Shown here: positions 1 to 8,817 of the stretch, in pieces
How the letters are laid out: every line of letters begins with the position of its first letter
Position numbering within the stretch: position 1 is the stretch's first letter
Assembly: GCA_963820035.1 (NCBI GenBank)
Contig: CAWFYK010000009.1
Span: 558,001 to 622,000, forward strand
Length of the DNA: 64,000 nt
From: JAWWPG01 sp963820035
GTDB lineage: Bacteria; Actinomycetota; Actinomycetes; Propionibacteriales; Nocardioidaceae
Direction of reading: 5' to 3'
Position numbers and translations under genes: made by a program
Notes under the pieces: model-generated
Told to the model about the DNA's origin: nothing
What the model saw: the letters and a program-made list of their open reading frames with translations, nothing else
Database searches by the model: none

Positions 1-257
1 GACAAGCGCTCTCCAACGCGCTCGCCGCCATGGGCTGCGGCGTGACGACCCTCGACTCGTCCGCCGGTGGGCTCGGTGGGTGCCCCTATGCCGAGAGCGC
101 GACCGGCAACCTGGCAACGGAGGACCTGGTCTGGCAGCTCGAGGGGTTGGGGATCGAGACCGGCGTCGACCTCGATGCGCTCGTGCAGACCAGCATCTGG
201 ATGGGCGAGAAGCTCGGCAAGCCGCCGGTCAGCCGGGTCGTCAACGCGCTGGCCTAG
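1..257 (+). CDS. mvaB: hydroxymethylglutaryl-CoA lyase, C-terminal part
   Basis: Partial gene; the 5' end lies outside the window. The reading frame is open from base 3 and encodes the C-terminal 84 residues. It contains the family signature GGLGGCPYAESATGNLATED, whose Cys is the conserved active-site cysteine near the C-terminus of HMG-CoA lyases, followed by a helix ending in VSRVVNALA. The enzyme splits 3-hydroxy-3-methylglutaryl-CoA into acetoacetate and acetyl-CoA, usually as the last step of leucine breakdown. No neighbour in the window tells more about its pathway. Confidence 0.9.
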   Translation, partial: QALSNALAAMGCGVTTLDSSAGGLGGCPYAESATGNLATEDLVWQLEGLGIETGVDLDALVQTSIWMGEKLGKPPVSRVVNALA

Positions 258-258
258 C

Positions 259-272
259 CGCCCAAGGGGGCG
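259..272. terminator. possible short bidirectional terminator hairpin
   Basis: CGCCC and GGGCG face each other across a four-base loop just after the stop codon of the lyase gene and before the 3' end of the convergent MarR-type gene. There is no T-run. Position between convergent genes is the main support. Confidence 0.35.
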
Positions 273-335
273 ACGGGCGTGCGTGCGTATCGGGGGGACA
301 GGCGGTCGAGACGGTGTCGGGCAACTGTCGGTCGG

Positions 336-839
336 CTAGTCGGCGGCCGTCGTATCCCGCTCGCGCCAGCGGTCGACCAGGAGTGGCAACTCGATGCGCA
401 GATACTCGAAGAAGCGCATGGTCTCGTGGAGTCGCAGCCCCGCCGGAGTGTTGGCCCCGAGTGCATCGACCCCTTCCCGCACGCTGTCGACCCAACGGCC
501 CAGCTGCGCGTCCCGCTTGGCGAAGATCTCGTGCCAGACGTCGCTGTAGAGCCGGTAGACATCCCGGCGCCCACCCGGCTCGCGATCCCGCGTCACCAGT
601 CCGACCTGGGTCAGGTAGCGAACGGCTCCCGAGATGCCGGCGGGGCTCACCGCGAGCCGTTCGGCCAGTTCGGTGGCCGTGCTCGACCCGTCGTCGACCG
701 CCAGGAGTGCCGCGAACACCCGAGCCGGCATCCGCGGCATGCCCGCCTCGACCATCGCGGCGGCGAACCGTTCGATGAACCGACCGACGGCAGCATCGTC
801 GCGGGTCGGCGGCCGTTCTCGTGCCGGTTCGGCAGTCAC
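336..839 (-). CDS. MarR/GbsR-type transcriptional regulator
   Basis: 167 residues, GTG start. A winged-helix region (about residues 30-100) includes STATELAERLAVSPAGISGA as recognition-helix segment and GGRRDVYRLY as wing, followed by a long helical C-terminal dimerisation part. This is the layout of GbsR/MarR proteins of actinobacteria. It is transcribed divergently from an ABC exporter 62 bp away, so it probably represses that exporter and itself in response to a hydrophobic ligand. That target assignment is inference from position. Confidence 0.85.
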   Translation of the reverse strand: MTAEPARERPPTRDDAAVGRFIERFAAAMVEAGMPRMPARVFAALLAVDDGSSTATELAERLAVSPAGISGAVRYLTQVGLVTRDREPGGRRDVYRLYSDVWHEIFAKRDAQLGRWVDSVREGVDALGANTPAGLRLHETMRFFEYLRIELPLLVDRWRERDTTAAD

Positions 840-901
840 GCAGAAAGATTAGCGGATAAACAAGATTCAGAAAAATGTGAGAGTTGTGTAGTGTCGATCA
901 C
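840..901. promoter_or_regulatory. divergent promoter region of regulator and ABC exporter
   Basis: A 62-bp gap, clearly richer in A and T than the flanking genes, separates the divergent starts of the MarR-type regulator and the ABC ATPase. It must hold both promoters and probably the operator. I see no clean palindrome, so no operator is assigned. Confidence 0.35.
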
Positions 902-1789
902 GTGGCAGCGGCGATCGAGATCCAGGGACTGGTCAAGAGATTCGGACACACGACGGCGCTCGACGGGCTCGACCTGTCGGTGGCCACCGGAGAGGTGCAC
1001 GGCTTCCTCGGCCCCAACGGAGCGGGCAAGTCGACGACCATCCGGGTGGCCCTCGGCCTGCTGCGGGCGAACGACGGGCGGATCAGCGTGCTCGGCGGTG
1101 ACCCGTGGCGCGACGCCGTGGAGCTGCATCGCCGGCTGGCGTATGTGCCGGGGGACGTGACGCTCTGGCCGACCCTGTCCGGCGGCGAGACCATCGACCT
1201 GCTGGGGCGGCTGCGGGGCGGGCTCGACCCGGTGCGGCGGGCCGAGCTGCTGGAACGCTTCGACCTCGACCCCACGAAGCGAGGACGGGCGTACTCGAAA
1301 GGCAACCGGCAGAAGGTCGCACTGGTCGCCGCTCTCGCGTCAGACGTCGAGCTGCTGATCCTGGATGAGCCGACATCGGGGCTCGACCCGCTGATGGAGG
1401 CGGCCTTCCGGGATTGCATCGACGATGAACGACGCGGCGGCCGGACCGTCCTGCTGTCGAGCCACATCCTGTCCGAGGTGGAGGCGCTGTGCGACCGGGT
1501 GAGCATCATCAGGGCCGGGCGCACCGTCCAGAGCGGGACGCTGGCCGACCTGCGCCATCTGACCCGGACCTCGGTCACGGCCGACCTCGAGGACGACGCG
1601 AAGGGACTCGGCAGTCTCGACGGCGTCCACGACCTCGAGATCGACGGGCATCGGGTCCAGTTCCAGGTGGACACGCCCAGCCTGCGCGACGTGCTGCCGG
1701 AGCTGTCCCGGCTCGGGGTCCGCAGCCTCACGGCGCAACCCCCGACGTTGGAGCAGCTGTTCCTCCACGAGTACGAGGCGGACGGCTGA
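902..1789 (+). CDS. ABC exporter ATP-binding protein
   Basis: 295 residues from GTG at 902; an in-frame TTG at 884 is a weaker alternative because it adds residues with no family counterpart. Walker A is GPNGAGKST, the signature region is SKGNRQKVALVAALASDVE (degenerate LSGGQ), Walker B is LLILDEPTSGLDPL, and the H-loop is SSHILSE. It couples ATP hydrolysis to the membrane partner encoded directly downstream (TGATG overlap, one base shared). Homologues of this pair export polyketide-type or other amphipathic compounds and give drug resistance. Confidence 0.92.
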   Translation: MAAAIEIQGLVKRFGHTTALDGLDLSVATGEVHGFLGPNGAGKSTTIRVALGLLRANDGRISVLGGDPWRDAVELHRRLAYVPGDVTLWPTLSGGETIDLLGRLRGGLDPVRRAELLERFDLDPTKRGRAYSKGNRQKVALVAALASDVELLILDEPTSGLDPLMEAAFRDCIDDERRGGRTVLLSSHILSEVEALCDRVSIIRAGRTVQSGTLADLRHLTRTSVTADLEDDAKGLGSLDGVHDLEIDGHRVQFQVDTPSLRDVLPELSRLGVRSLTAQPPTLEQLFLHEYEADG

Positions 1790-3384
1790 TGGCGAGCACG
1801 CTGACGAACACCCGGTCGCTGCTGGCCATCGGGCTGCGTCGCGACCGGGTGATGATCCCGGTCTGGATCTACGGCCTCGCAGCCGTTGTGGTCGCCAGTG
1901 CCTTCAGCTACAAGAGCCTCTACTCCACCGTGGCGTCGCGGCTGGAGTTCTCGGCGGTTGTGAACGCCAACGCCTCCACGGTCGCGTTCTACGGCCACGT
2001 CTACAGTCCGGGGACGCTCGGCGGGTTGGTGGCCTGGCGGACGCTGGGCAGCGGCGCGGCGATCTCGTGCGTGCTCAGCGTGCTGCTCGTCGTACGTCAC
2101 AGCCGCGCCGAGGAGGAGACCGGCCGGCTGGAGCTGCTCGGTGCCTGCGCCGTCGGTCGCCATGCAGCTCTCGCCTCGGCCCTCCTCACGGCCGCCATCG
2201 CGCAGGTCAGCCTCGCCGTCGTCTGTGTCGTCGGGCTGGTCGTGGCCGGACTGCCCGTGGCCGGGTCGGTGGCGTTCGGAGCGGCCTGGCTCACCAGCAC
2301 CCTCTTCTTCGCCGCGGTAGCGGGAGTGACGGCGCAGCTGAGCGAGAGCAGCCGAACCGCCAATGTGCTGGCACTCGGCCTGCTGGGCGTGACCTATCTG
2401 CTGCGCGCCGTCGGGGATGCCGGTCCGACCTGGCTGAGCTGGCTCTCGCCCGTGAGCTGGGGTCAGCAGGTGCGGCCGTACGCCGGCGACCGCTGGTGGG
2501 TCGTCGTGGTCGCCGCCGTCGCGACGGCTCTCGTGACCGCCGTGGCCTTCAGGTTCTCGTCGCAGCGAGACCTGGGGGCCGGGCTGCTGCCGACACCGTT
2601 AGGCCCGCCCGAGGCCACCCGGCGGTTGGCCAGCCCGCTGGCGCTGGCCTGGCGGTTGCAGCGCGCGGCCGTCGCATCGTGGCTGCTGGCGTTCGTCGTC
2701 TACGGTGCGACCCTCGGCGGTATTGCGGATGGTGTCGGTGCACTGGTGAGGTCCAGCGGCTCGACGCGTCGCATCATCCTCGAGATGGGCGGTCGGCACG
2801 GCCTGGTCGATGCCTTCCTGGCCACCGCCATGGGCATTCTCGGGTTCCTTGCCGCCGCCTTCGTCGTCCAGGTTCTGCTGCGCCTGCGCGTTGAGGAGAC
2901 AGCACAGCGGGCGGAGGCGGTGCTCGCCACCAGCGTGTCGAGAGTCGGCTGGGCCGCAAGCCATCTCGTCATCGCGCTGCTCGGCGCCGTGGTGATGCTT
3001 GCGGTCGGCGGGCTCGCCGCCGCCTTCACTCACGGCTCGCGGATCCACGACCTGGGCGGCCAGCTGCCGAGCCTGCTCGGAGCGGCACTCGTCCAGCTTC
3101 CCGCCGTGCTGATCCTGGCGGGGGCGGTGGTGCTGCTCTTCGGGGCCGCCCCGCGGGCGGTCGTCGCCGGCGCCTGGACCCTCCTCGGGTTCAGCCTGTT
3201 GCTCGGCCTGTTCGGGCCGGCCCTGCAGATCCCCGGCTGGGCGATGGACGTCTCCCCGTTCACGCATCTGCCCAAGCTGCCCGGCGGCGCGGTCGACGGC
3301 TGGTCGCTGCTGGCCCTGAGCCTGCTGGCCGTTGCTCTCGGAGCAGGCGGGATGGTGGGCTTCGCCCGCCGCGATGTCGGCTAG
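1789..3384 (+). CDS. ABC-2 type exporter permease
   Basis: 531 residues starting at the ATG that overlaps the ATPase stop by one base. About twelve hydrophobic segments are visible in two halves of six, split by a hydrophilic stretch near residue 270 (LLPTPLGPPEATRRLASP). This duplicated ABC-2 layout is typical of the actinobacterial exporter-of-polyketide-antibiotics family, in which one polypeptide provides both membrane halves. It should act with the upstream ATPase in the cytoplasmic membrane; the transported compound is unknown. Confidence 0.88.
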   Translation: MASTLTNTRSLLAIGLRRDRVMIPVWIYGLAAVVVASAFSYKSLYSTVASRLEFSAVVNANASTVAFYGHVYSPGTLGGLVAWRTLGSGAAISCVLSVLLVVRHSRAEEETGRLELLGACAVGRHAALASALLTAAIAQVSLAVVCVVGLVVAGLPVAGSVAFGAAWLTSTLFFAAVAGVTAQLSESSRTANVLALGLLGVTYLLRAVGDAGPTWLSWLSPVSWGQQVRPYAGDRWWVVVVAAVATALVTAVAFRFSSQRDLGAGLLPTPLGPPEATRRLASPLALAWRLQRAAVASWLLAFVVYGATLGGIADGVGALVRSSGSTRRIILEMGGRHGLVDAFLATAMGILGFLAAAFVVQVLLRLRVEETAQRAEAVLATSVSRVGWAASHLVIALLGAVVMLAVGGLAAAFTHGSRIHDLGGQLPSLLGAALVQLPAVLILAGAVVLLFGAAPRAVVAGAWTLLGFSLLLGLFGPALQIPGWAMDVSPFTHLPKLPGGAVDGWSLLALSLLAVALGAGGMVGFARRDVG

Positions 3385-3402
3385 CCCTCTCGGGTCACGG
3401 TC

Positions 3403-4125
3403 TCAGCGGGTCACGGCGGCCGGGGGACCGGTCCGGGACCGGAGCTCCCGGGCGGCGTACCGGCCGACCTGGAACGTCGCATAGCCGTCGGTGATCAGTC
3501 CCACGCCGCCACCGACGAACGGCGTCCGGCGGCCGATGGCGGCGAGGGTGCGCTTGCCGGCCACCCGGCCGAAGAGCTCCGCGGCCACCTCGGCGGCGAT
3601 CCGATGGTCGAGATCGGGATCGTGGGCCGGTGCGGTCGCGATCGCCATCGGACTGCTCGGCAGCTTCTTCGCCTTGACGAGCAGGTCGACGGCGTCGTTG
3701 CCGAGCATGCAGGCGAGGACGGCGTTACGCACCCGCGGGTCGGTGAGGTCGTAGCCGCGCAGGTGGGCGATGCCGCCGACCATGTGTGACTGGAGGACGG
3801 CGAGGCCGGTCACGTTCGCGGGGATCGCCACCGTCATCACGACCAGCCCGCCGATGTTCGTGACGAAGCCCTGGGCGCCGGCCAGGCGAACGTGGGAGTC
3901 GACGAGGTCCCCGATCGCCTTCGCCCGGTCACCGTCGTTGCGCTCGAGCCTCATGTCGGCGGCATCGGCAGCCCCCTTGAGCGGACCAAGCCCGTTGACG
4001 GCCCGCTCGAAGGCCTGCCGCACGAAACCCGTCGCGAACTCGGGACCCTGCTCCCGCGCGACCGGCGCGATCACCTTGGCGGCGAACCGAAGCGCGCTGA
4101 CCTGAGATGCCTTGGACGCTCCCAC
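3403..4125 (-). CDS. EcsC family protein
   Basis: 240 residues. The central hydrophobic segment (about residues 98-135, GGLVVMTVAIPANVTGLAVL and onward) followed by HLRGYDLTDPRVRNAVLACM is the EcsC-family core. A glycine-rich segment near the C-terminus (PFVGGGVGLITDGYATFQVG) also fits. The family is named after a protein linked to the Ecs ABC transporter of Bacillus; its biochemical role is not settled. The gene is alone, convergent with the exporter operon, and ends 19 bp from it. Confidence 0.8.
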   Translation of the reverse strand: MGASKASQVSALRFAAKVIAPVAREQGPEFATGFVRQAFERAVNGLGPLKGAADAADMRLERNDGDRAKAIGDLVDSHVRLAGAQGFVTNIGGLVVMTVAIPANVTGLAVLQSHMVGGIAHLRGYDLTDPRVRNAVLACMLGNDAVDLLVKAKKLPSSPMAIATAPAHDPDLDHRIAAEVAAELFGRVAGKRTLAAIGRRTPFVGGGVGLITDGYATFQVGRYAARELRSRTGPPAAVTR

Positions 4126-4334
4126 CTGCGGACTCCTCGCCTCGACCTGCGCTGTGCCTCCACTCTACGGATCGCCGAGCGTCCAGCCCGGCGCCGACGT
4201 CCCGGCCGGGTCCTGAGTCGGCCACACTGAGCAGATGGCTGGGCGGATGGCTGGGCGAACGGCGGAGCGGTTGCAGGGCAGGACGCACCCCTCGTCGGTC
4301 GGTGGGCCGGCCACGGCAAGTGGAAGCGCCGGCC

Positions 4335-5009
4335 GTGCCCACTGAACCACCCCCCACCCCGTGGGTCTTTCCCGACACGGAGCGCGCGCGGCACGACCTC
4401 GTGGCTTTCGGTGCCGACCTCGAGCCTGGGACCCTGCTGGGTGCCTACCGCCGTGGGATCTTCCCGATGCCGCTGGTGGAGGAGGACACGATCGGCTGGT
4501 TCTCACCCGTCGCGCGCGCCGTGCTGCCGGTGGACGGGTTGCGGGTGACGCGCTCGATGCGCCAGTCCGCCCGCCGCTTCACCACCTCCGTCGACGCGTC
4601 GTTCGCGGAGGTGGTCGCGGGCTGTGCGGACCCGGCCCGCGAAGGGGGCTGGATCGACGAGGCGATGGCCCGCGCCTATGCCAGACTGCACGAGCTCGGC
4701 TGGGCGCACTCCATCGAGGTATGGCGGGGCGAGCGGCTTGCCGGTGGCCTCTACGGGGTCGCGATCGGGGGGCTCTTCTGTGGCGAGTCGATGTTCCACC
4801 GCGACCGCGATGCCTCGAAGGTGGCGCTGATGGCCCTCGTCGAGCTGCTCCGTGACGGGGAGCCCGAGCGGTTGCTCGACGTGCAGTGGGCCACTCCCCA
4901 CCTCACGAGCCTGGGCGTCGTCGAGATCGGCCGGCCGGCGTACCTGCGGCGGCTCGCAACCGCCCTCACCGTCCGACTCCCCGCACTCTGGGATGACACC
5001 GCGGGATGA
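4335..5009 (+). CDS. aat: leucyl/phenylalanyl-tRNA--protein transferase
   Basis: 224 residues from GTG 4335, chosen because the conserved core starts soon after (PWVFPDTERA) and the upstream frame is low-complexity. Family motifs: GAYRRGIFPMP, IGWFSPVARAVLP, GGWIDEAMARAYARLHELG, HSIEVWRG, GGLYGVAIGGLFCGESMFH and DVQWATPHLTSLGVVEI. The enzyme moves Leu or Phe from tRNA to N-terminal basic residues, marking proteins for ClpS/ClpAP in the N-degron pathway. The start lies divergent from the EcsC-type gene. Confidence 0.93.
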   Translation: MPTEPPPTPWVFPDTERARHDLVAFGADLEPGTLLGAYRRGIFPMPLVEEDTIGWFSPVARAVLPVDGLRVTRSMRQSARRFTTSVDASFAEVVAGCADPAREGGWIDEAMARAYARLHELGWAHSIEVWRGERLAGGLYGVAIGGLFCGESMFHRDRDASKVALMALVELLRDGEPERLLDVQWATPHLTSLGVVEIGRPAYLRRLATALTVRLPALWDDTAG

Positions 5010-5033
5010 CACCGCCGTCCCGATAATGTGGCG

Positions 5034-5726
5034 ATGACAGACATCGCGGTGCGACGGGTGGACTTCGGGTACTTCGTGCGCCCGGTCGAGGAGACGGGCA
5101 CCGGGGCGCCGCGCGTGGAGCCCTGTCTCGGGTATGTCGTGCAACATCCGGCGGGAACGCTGCTGTTCGACACCGGGATGGGGGCAGACCCCTACGTCGA
5201 CGACCACTACCGGCCCCGGCGGCGCTCCCTGAAGGAGGCGCTCTCCGACGTCGGCCTCGGGATCGACGACATCACCCACGTCGCGAACTGCCACCTGCAC
5301 TTCGACCACTGCGGTGGGAACCCGCAGCTCGCCGGCCGCCCGGTCTTCACGCAGGCCACCGAGCTCGACACCGCCCGCCATACCGAGCACTACACGTTGC
5401 CAGGGCTCATCGACTCCCCCGGAACCCGCTATGACGAGCTCAGTGGTGAGGCGGAGCTGCTGCCCGGTGTCCTGCTTCTCCCCACGCCCGGGCACACCGC
5501 TGGTCACCAGGGGCTGGTCGTACGACGAGGCGACGGCACTGTCTTCCTGGCCGGGCAGGGCCACGAGGGCGCATCCGCGTTCAGTGCCGACGTGCTGGCT
5601 CGCCGGGCCGCGGCCGAAGGCAGCCGTCCGCCGCTCCCGGTGCCACCGTCCTGGCTCGACCGGGTGCTGGAGCTGGACCCGGCCCGCGTCGTGTTCGCCC
5701 ACGACCACGCCGTGTGGGTCCCCTGA
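5034..5726 (+). CDS. metallo-beta-lactamase-fold hydrolase
   Basis: 230 residues from ATG 5034 (GTG 5028 is also possible). Zinc-binding motif NCHLHFDHCGGN near residue 85, a further metal His in TPGHTAGHQG, and a final His in VVFAHDHAVW. The layout matches N-acyl homoserine lactonase-like proteins (AttM/AiiA group), but many members hydrolyse other lactones or esters, so the substrate is open. It follows aat by 24 bp and could share its transcript. Confidence 0.85.
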   Translation: MTDIAVRRVDFGYFVRPVEETGTGAPRVEPCLGYVVQHPAGTLLFDTGMGADPYVDDHYRPRRRSLKEALSDVGLGIDDITHVANCHLHFDHCGGNPQLAGRPVFTQATELDTARHTEHYTLPGLIDSPGTRYDELSGEAELLPGVLLLPTPGHTAGHQGLVVRRGDGTVFLAGQGHEGASAFSADVLARRAAAEGSRPPLPVPPSWLDRVLELDPARVVFAHDHAVWVP

Positions 5727-5754
5727 GAGGTCGGGGATCGGCCGGTTCCGGTGG

Positions 5755-6120
5755 TCAGACGGCGTCGGCGCCAAAAGCCCAGTCGGCGAAGGCCGGTGCG
5801 ACCACCGCGCCTGTCTCGGCGGCCTGGAGCCCACCGGGGGAACCATCGTCGAAACGGAGGGTGTCAGCGTTCCGCTGGGCATCGGGCGGAGGGAGGTGCA
5901 CGCCGGGGGCATCCCGCAGTCCGTCGATCAGGGCGTCGATGAACGGGCCGACGTCGGCCTCCGGCATCCGGAACGTCCCGGCGCACATCTGGTCGCGCCA
6001 AAGGGAGAGCACCACGACGTCGTCGGCCGGGTGCCAGCTGAGCCGCATGGCTCGGCCGTTGCCACGAGCGTCGAGGAAGACATCCCCCTGGGCCTGTGCC
6101 GGTTCCGCGAAGTCGGCCAT
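5755..6120 (-). CDS. conserved hypothetical protein
   Basis: 121 residues from ATG 6120. Segments RLSWHPADDVVVLSLWRDQM and GTFRMPEADVGPFIDALIDG resemble a small actinobacterial family of unknown function in which a short beta-sheet region is followed by one helix. The acidic C-terminus (PAFADWAFGADAV) is probably disordered. It is divergent from the Fpg/Nei gene. No catalytic motif is visible and no function is assigned. Confidence 0.7.
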   Translation of the reverse strand: MADFAEPAQAQGDVFLDARGNGRAMRLSWHPADDVVVLSLWRDQMCAGTFRMPEADVGPFIDALIDGLRDAPGVHLPPPDAQRNADTLRFDDGSPGGLQAAETGAVVAPAFADWAFGADAV

Positions 6121-6229
6121 GGCGCCATGATGCACGCCCGGGGCGCGACGCGGCAAGGTGGCCGCCCGGAATTGTGGATAGCTCGTGCAGACGGCTCCGC
6201 CTCGAGCCCGAAGTTGGCACAATAGGACG

Positions 6230-7090
6230 GTGCCCGAGCTTCCGGAGGTGCAAGCCCTCGCCAACGATCTGCGCACCCGCCTCGACGGCCGGGCCATCGC
6301 CCGGCTCGACATCGTCGCGTTCGCGGCACTGAAGACGTTCGACCCACCGCCGTCCGCGCTGCAGGGTCTCTTCCTCGACGGCGTCGGACGGCGCGGCAAG
6401 TTCCTCGACGTCAGTGCCGGGGGGCTGCACCTCGTTGTCCACCTGGCCCGCGGAGGCTGGATCAGGTGGCGGGACGCGGTCCCTCCGTCTCCACCACGGC
6501 CGGGCAAAGGCCCGCTGGCGGCCCGACTGGTGCTCGACGACGACTCCGGGCTGGACATCACGGAGATGGGCACCCAGAAGCGCCTTGCCGTCTACGTCGT
6601 ACGTGACCTGGCCGATGTCCCCGGCATCAGCAGGCTCGGCCCGGACCCGCTTGCGGAGTCGTTCACCGTCGAGGGCCTCGCCGCCATCCTGGCGGCGAGC
6701 GGGCGGGCTCAGATCAAGGGCATTCTGCGCGACCAATCGGTGATCGCTGGGATCGGGAACGCTTATTCCGATGAGATCCTGCACGTGGCGAAGATGTCGC
6801 CGTTCAAGCCCGCGGCGATGACGCCGGACGACACGCAGCGGCTTTACGACGCCATCCAGACGACGTTGCGTGACGCGGTCGAGCGCAGCGACGGGCTGGC
6901 GGCCAGCGAGCTGAAAGGCGAGAAGAAGTCCGGGCTGCGCGTGCATGGAAAGGCCGGGCAGCCGTGCCCGGTGTGTGGGGACACCGTGCGCGAGGTCTCG
7001 TTCGCCGACTCTGCCCTCCAGTACTGCCCTACGTGCCAGACGGGCGGCAAGCCGTTGGCCGACCGTCGATTGTCCAGGCTTCTCAAGTAG
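6230..7090 (+). CDS. Fpg/Nei-family DNA glycosylase
   Basis: 286 residues, GTG start placing Pro2-Glu3 (PELPEV) at the mature N-terminus as required for the catalytic proline. The helix-two-turn-helix region IKGILRDQSVIAGIGNAYSD is clear, and a C-terminal zinc finger has CPVCG and CPTCQTGG spaced as in the family, with the DNA-contacting arginine near ADRRLSRLLK. It excises oxidised bases and nicks the abasic site. Substrate preference between Fpg (8-oxoguanine) and Nei (pyrimidines) cannot be read from sequence. Confidence 0.92.
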   Translation: MPELPEVQALANDLRTRLDGRAIARLDIVAFAALKTFDPPPSALQGLFLDGVGRRGKFLDVSAGGLHLVVHLARGGWIRWRDAVPPSPPRPGKGPLAARLVLDDDSGLDITEMGTQKRLAVYVVRDLADVPGISRLGPDPLAESFTVEGLAAILAASGRAQIKGILRDQSVIAGIGNAYSDEILHVAKMSPFKPAAMTPDDTQRLYDAIQTTLRDAVERSDGLAASELKGEKKSGLRVHGKAGQPCPVCGDTVREVSFADSALQYCPTCQTGGKPLADRRLSRLLK

Positions 7091-7122
7091 GACCGCGGCT
7101 GGGCTCGTGGCAGGCTAGTCGC

Positions 7123-7464
7123 ATGAGTGTGTCGATCCCCGAAGTCGAGCCGGGGCAGGTCCCGGCGGACCTGCCGGACGGGCTGTTCGTCCTGGATGTG
7201 CGTGAGGACGACGAGTGGCGAGCGGGTCACATCGACGGGGCGACCCACATCCCGATGAGGGAGGTGCCGGGCCGACTCGACGAGATCCCGGCCGGCGACC
7301 AGGTGCTGGTCGTATGCCGCAGCGGCGCTCGGTCGGCGCGGGTGACGGGTTTCCTGCAGGCGCAGGGTCGCGATGCGGTCAACCTCGCCGGCGGACTGCA
7401 GGCCTGGAGCCTGGCAGGACGAGGCATGATGAGTGACACCGAAGCGCCGCCGCAGGTCATCTGA
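7123..7464 (+). CDS. single-domain rhodanese-like protein
   Basis: 113 residues. The rhodanese fold is shown by VLDVREDDEWRAGHIDGATH near residue 23 and the active-site loop VVCRSGARSARV with its catalytic Cys. Such proteins move sulfane sulfur to acceptors such as cyanide or thiols. It lies 32 bp downstream of the glycosylase gene on the same strand and may be cotranscribed. The physiological acceptor is unknown. Confidence 0.88.
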   Translation: MSVSIPEVEPGQVPADLPDGLFVLDVREDDEWRAGHIDGATHIPMREVPGRLDEIPAGDQVLVVCRSGARSARVTGFLQAQGRDAVNLAGGLQAWSLAGRGMMSDTEAPPQVI

Positions 7465-7550
7465 GAGTCGGACAGCGGTATCTCCCCGACACGCGAGGAC
7501 TCGGGAGGCCTATCTAGGGAAAACGCTAGAGTCGCGGATAGAGTCCGATC

Positions 7551-8744
7551 GTGGACCCGGTGCAAAATCCCTATGCTCCCGGCGCCGGACAGCGACCACC
7601 CGAGCTGGCCGGTCGCGACGGCGAGCTCACCGCGTTCGACGTGACGCTCGAGCGGGTCGCCCACGGGCGCCCCGAGCGGTCCGTCGTGCTCTCGGGTCTC
7701 CGGGGTGTCGGCAAGACGGTGCTGCTCAACGCCATGCGCGGTCGGGCCGTCCACCGCGCCTGGGGCACCGGCAAGTTCGAGGCGCGGGCCGGCCACGGCC
7801 TGCGGATGCCGCTCGCACAGGCGGTGCACGCCGCCGTCCGCGACCTCGGACAGCGTCATCGCGACGAGGACCACGTCGACCGGGTCATCGGGGTGCTCAA
7901 GGCGTTCGCGCTGCGCACTCCGCAACCGGGCCGCGCCGCGACCCGCTGGACACCGCCGACAGATGTCCCCGCTGCCAAGGGCCGGGCCGACTCCGGTGAC
8001 CTGGAGATCGACCTGGTCGAGCTGTTCACCGACGTCGCCCAGCTAGCCGCCGATCTCGGCGTCGGAGTCGCGATCTTCGTCGACGAGATGCAGGACCTCG
8101 TCGCGGAAGACCTGTCGGCCCTGTGCACGGCCTGCCACGAGATCAGCCAGCAACGAGCGCCGCTGGTCATCGTCGGCGCCGGCCTGCCGCACCTCCCGGT
8201 GGCGCTCGCGGCCTCGAAGTCCTACGCCGAGCGGCTGTTCCGCTACCGCGTCATCGACCGGCTGCCGCGCGCCGAGGCCGACCGGGCGCTGTCCGTCCCC
8301 GCCGCGACGGAGGGCGTCGGCTATGACGACGCGGCGCTCGCCGAGCTGTACCGGCTGACGGACGGATACCCCTACTTCGTCCAGGCCTACGGCAAGGTCA
8401 CCTGGGACAGCGCGCTGGGAAGTCCGATCCGTCTCGACGACGTCGAGCAGGCCGCGCCGGTCGCCGAGAACGAGCTGGGTATCGGCTTCTTCGGGGCCCG
8501 GTTCGAGCGTGCGACGCCGGCTGAACGCGACTACATGCGAGCGATGGCCGACCTGGCCTCCGCTGCGGGAGACGGCCCGGTCCCGACCTCGGAGGTGGCG
8601 CTCGCTCTGGGTCGTAAGCCGCAGTCGCTCTCGCCGGCCCGGGACGGGCTGATCCGGAAGGGGCTGGTCTTCGCCGAGGAGCGTGGCGTCGTTCGGTTCA
8701 CCGTCCCCCACTTCGGCCGCTTTCTGCGCAGCCAACAGAGCTAG
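7551..8744 (+). CDS. ORC1/Cdc6-like AAA ATPase
   Basis: 397 residues, GTG start. The Walker A motif is LSGLRGVGKTVLLN (about residue 50), Walker B is VAIFVDEMQDL, a sensor-like segment is APLVIVGAGLPHLP, and the C-terminal part looks like a winged helix (EVALALGRKPQSLSPARDGL). This is the AAA_16/ATPase domain type seen in STAND-like and archaeal Cdc6-like proteins. Many actinobacteria carry one such stand-alone copy. The role is unknown; DNA binding through the C-terminal winged helix is an inference. Confidence 0.85.
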   Translation: MDPVQNPYAPGAGQRPPELAGRDGELTAFDVTLERVAHGRPERSVVLSGLRGVGKTVLLNAMRGRAVHRAWGTGKFEARAGHGLRMPLAQAVHAAVRDLGQRHRDEDHVDRVIGVLKAFALRTPQPGRAATRWTPPTDVPAAKGRADSGDLEIDLVELFTDVAQLAADLGVGVAIFVDEMQDLVAEDLSALCTACHEISQQRAPLVIVGAGLPHLPVALAASKSYAERLFRYRVIDRLPRAEADRALSVPAATEGVGYDDAALAELYRLTDGYPYFVQAYGKVTWDSALGSPIRLDDVEQAAPVAENELGIGFFGARFERATPAERDYMRAMADLASAAGDGPVPTSEVALALGRKPQSLSPARDGLIRKGLVFAEERGVVRFTVPHFGRFLRSQQS

Positions 8745-8817
8745 GCGCGGCTCGGCCGCATCGTCGCTTGGGTAGGCTCACCTCGATCGTCTCGAACCGA
8801 CCGAGGAGGTGCCCGCC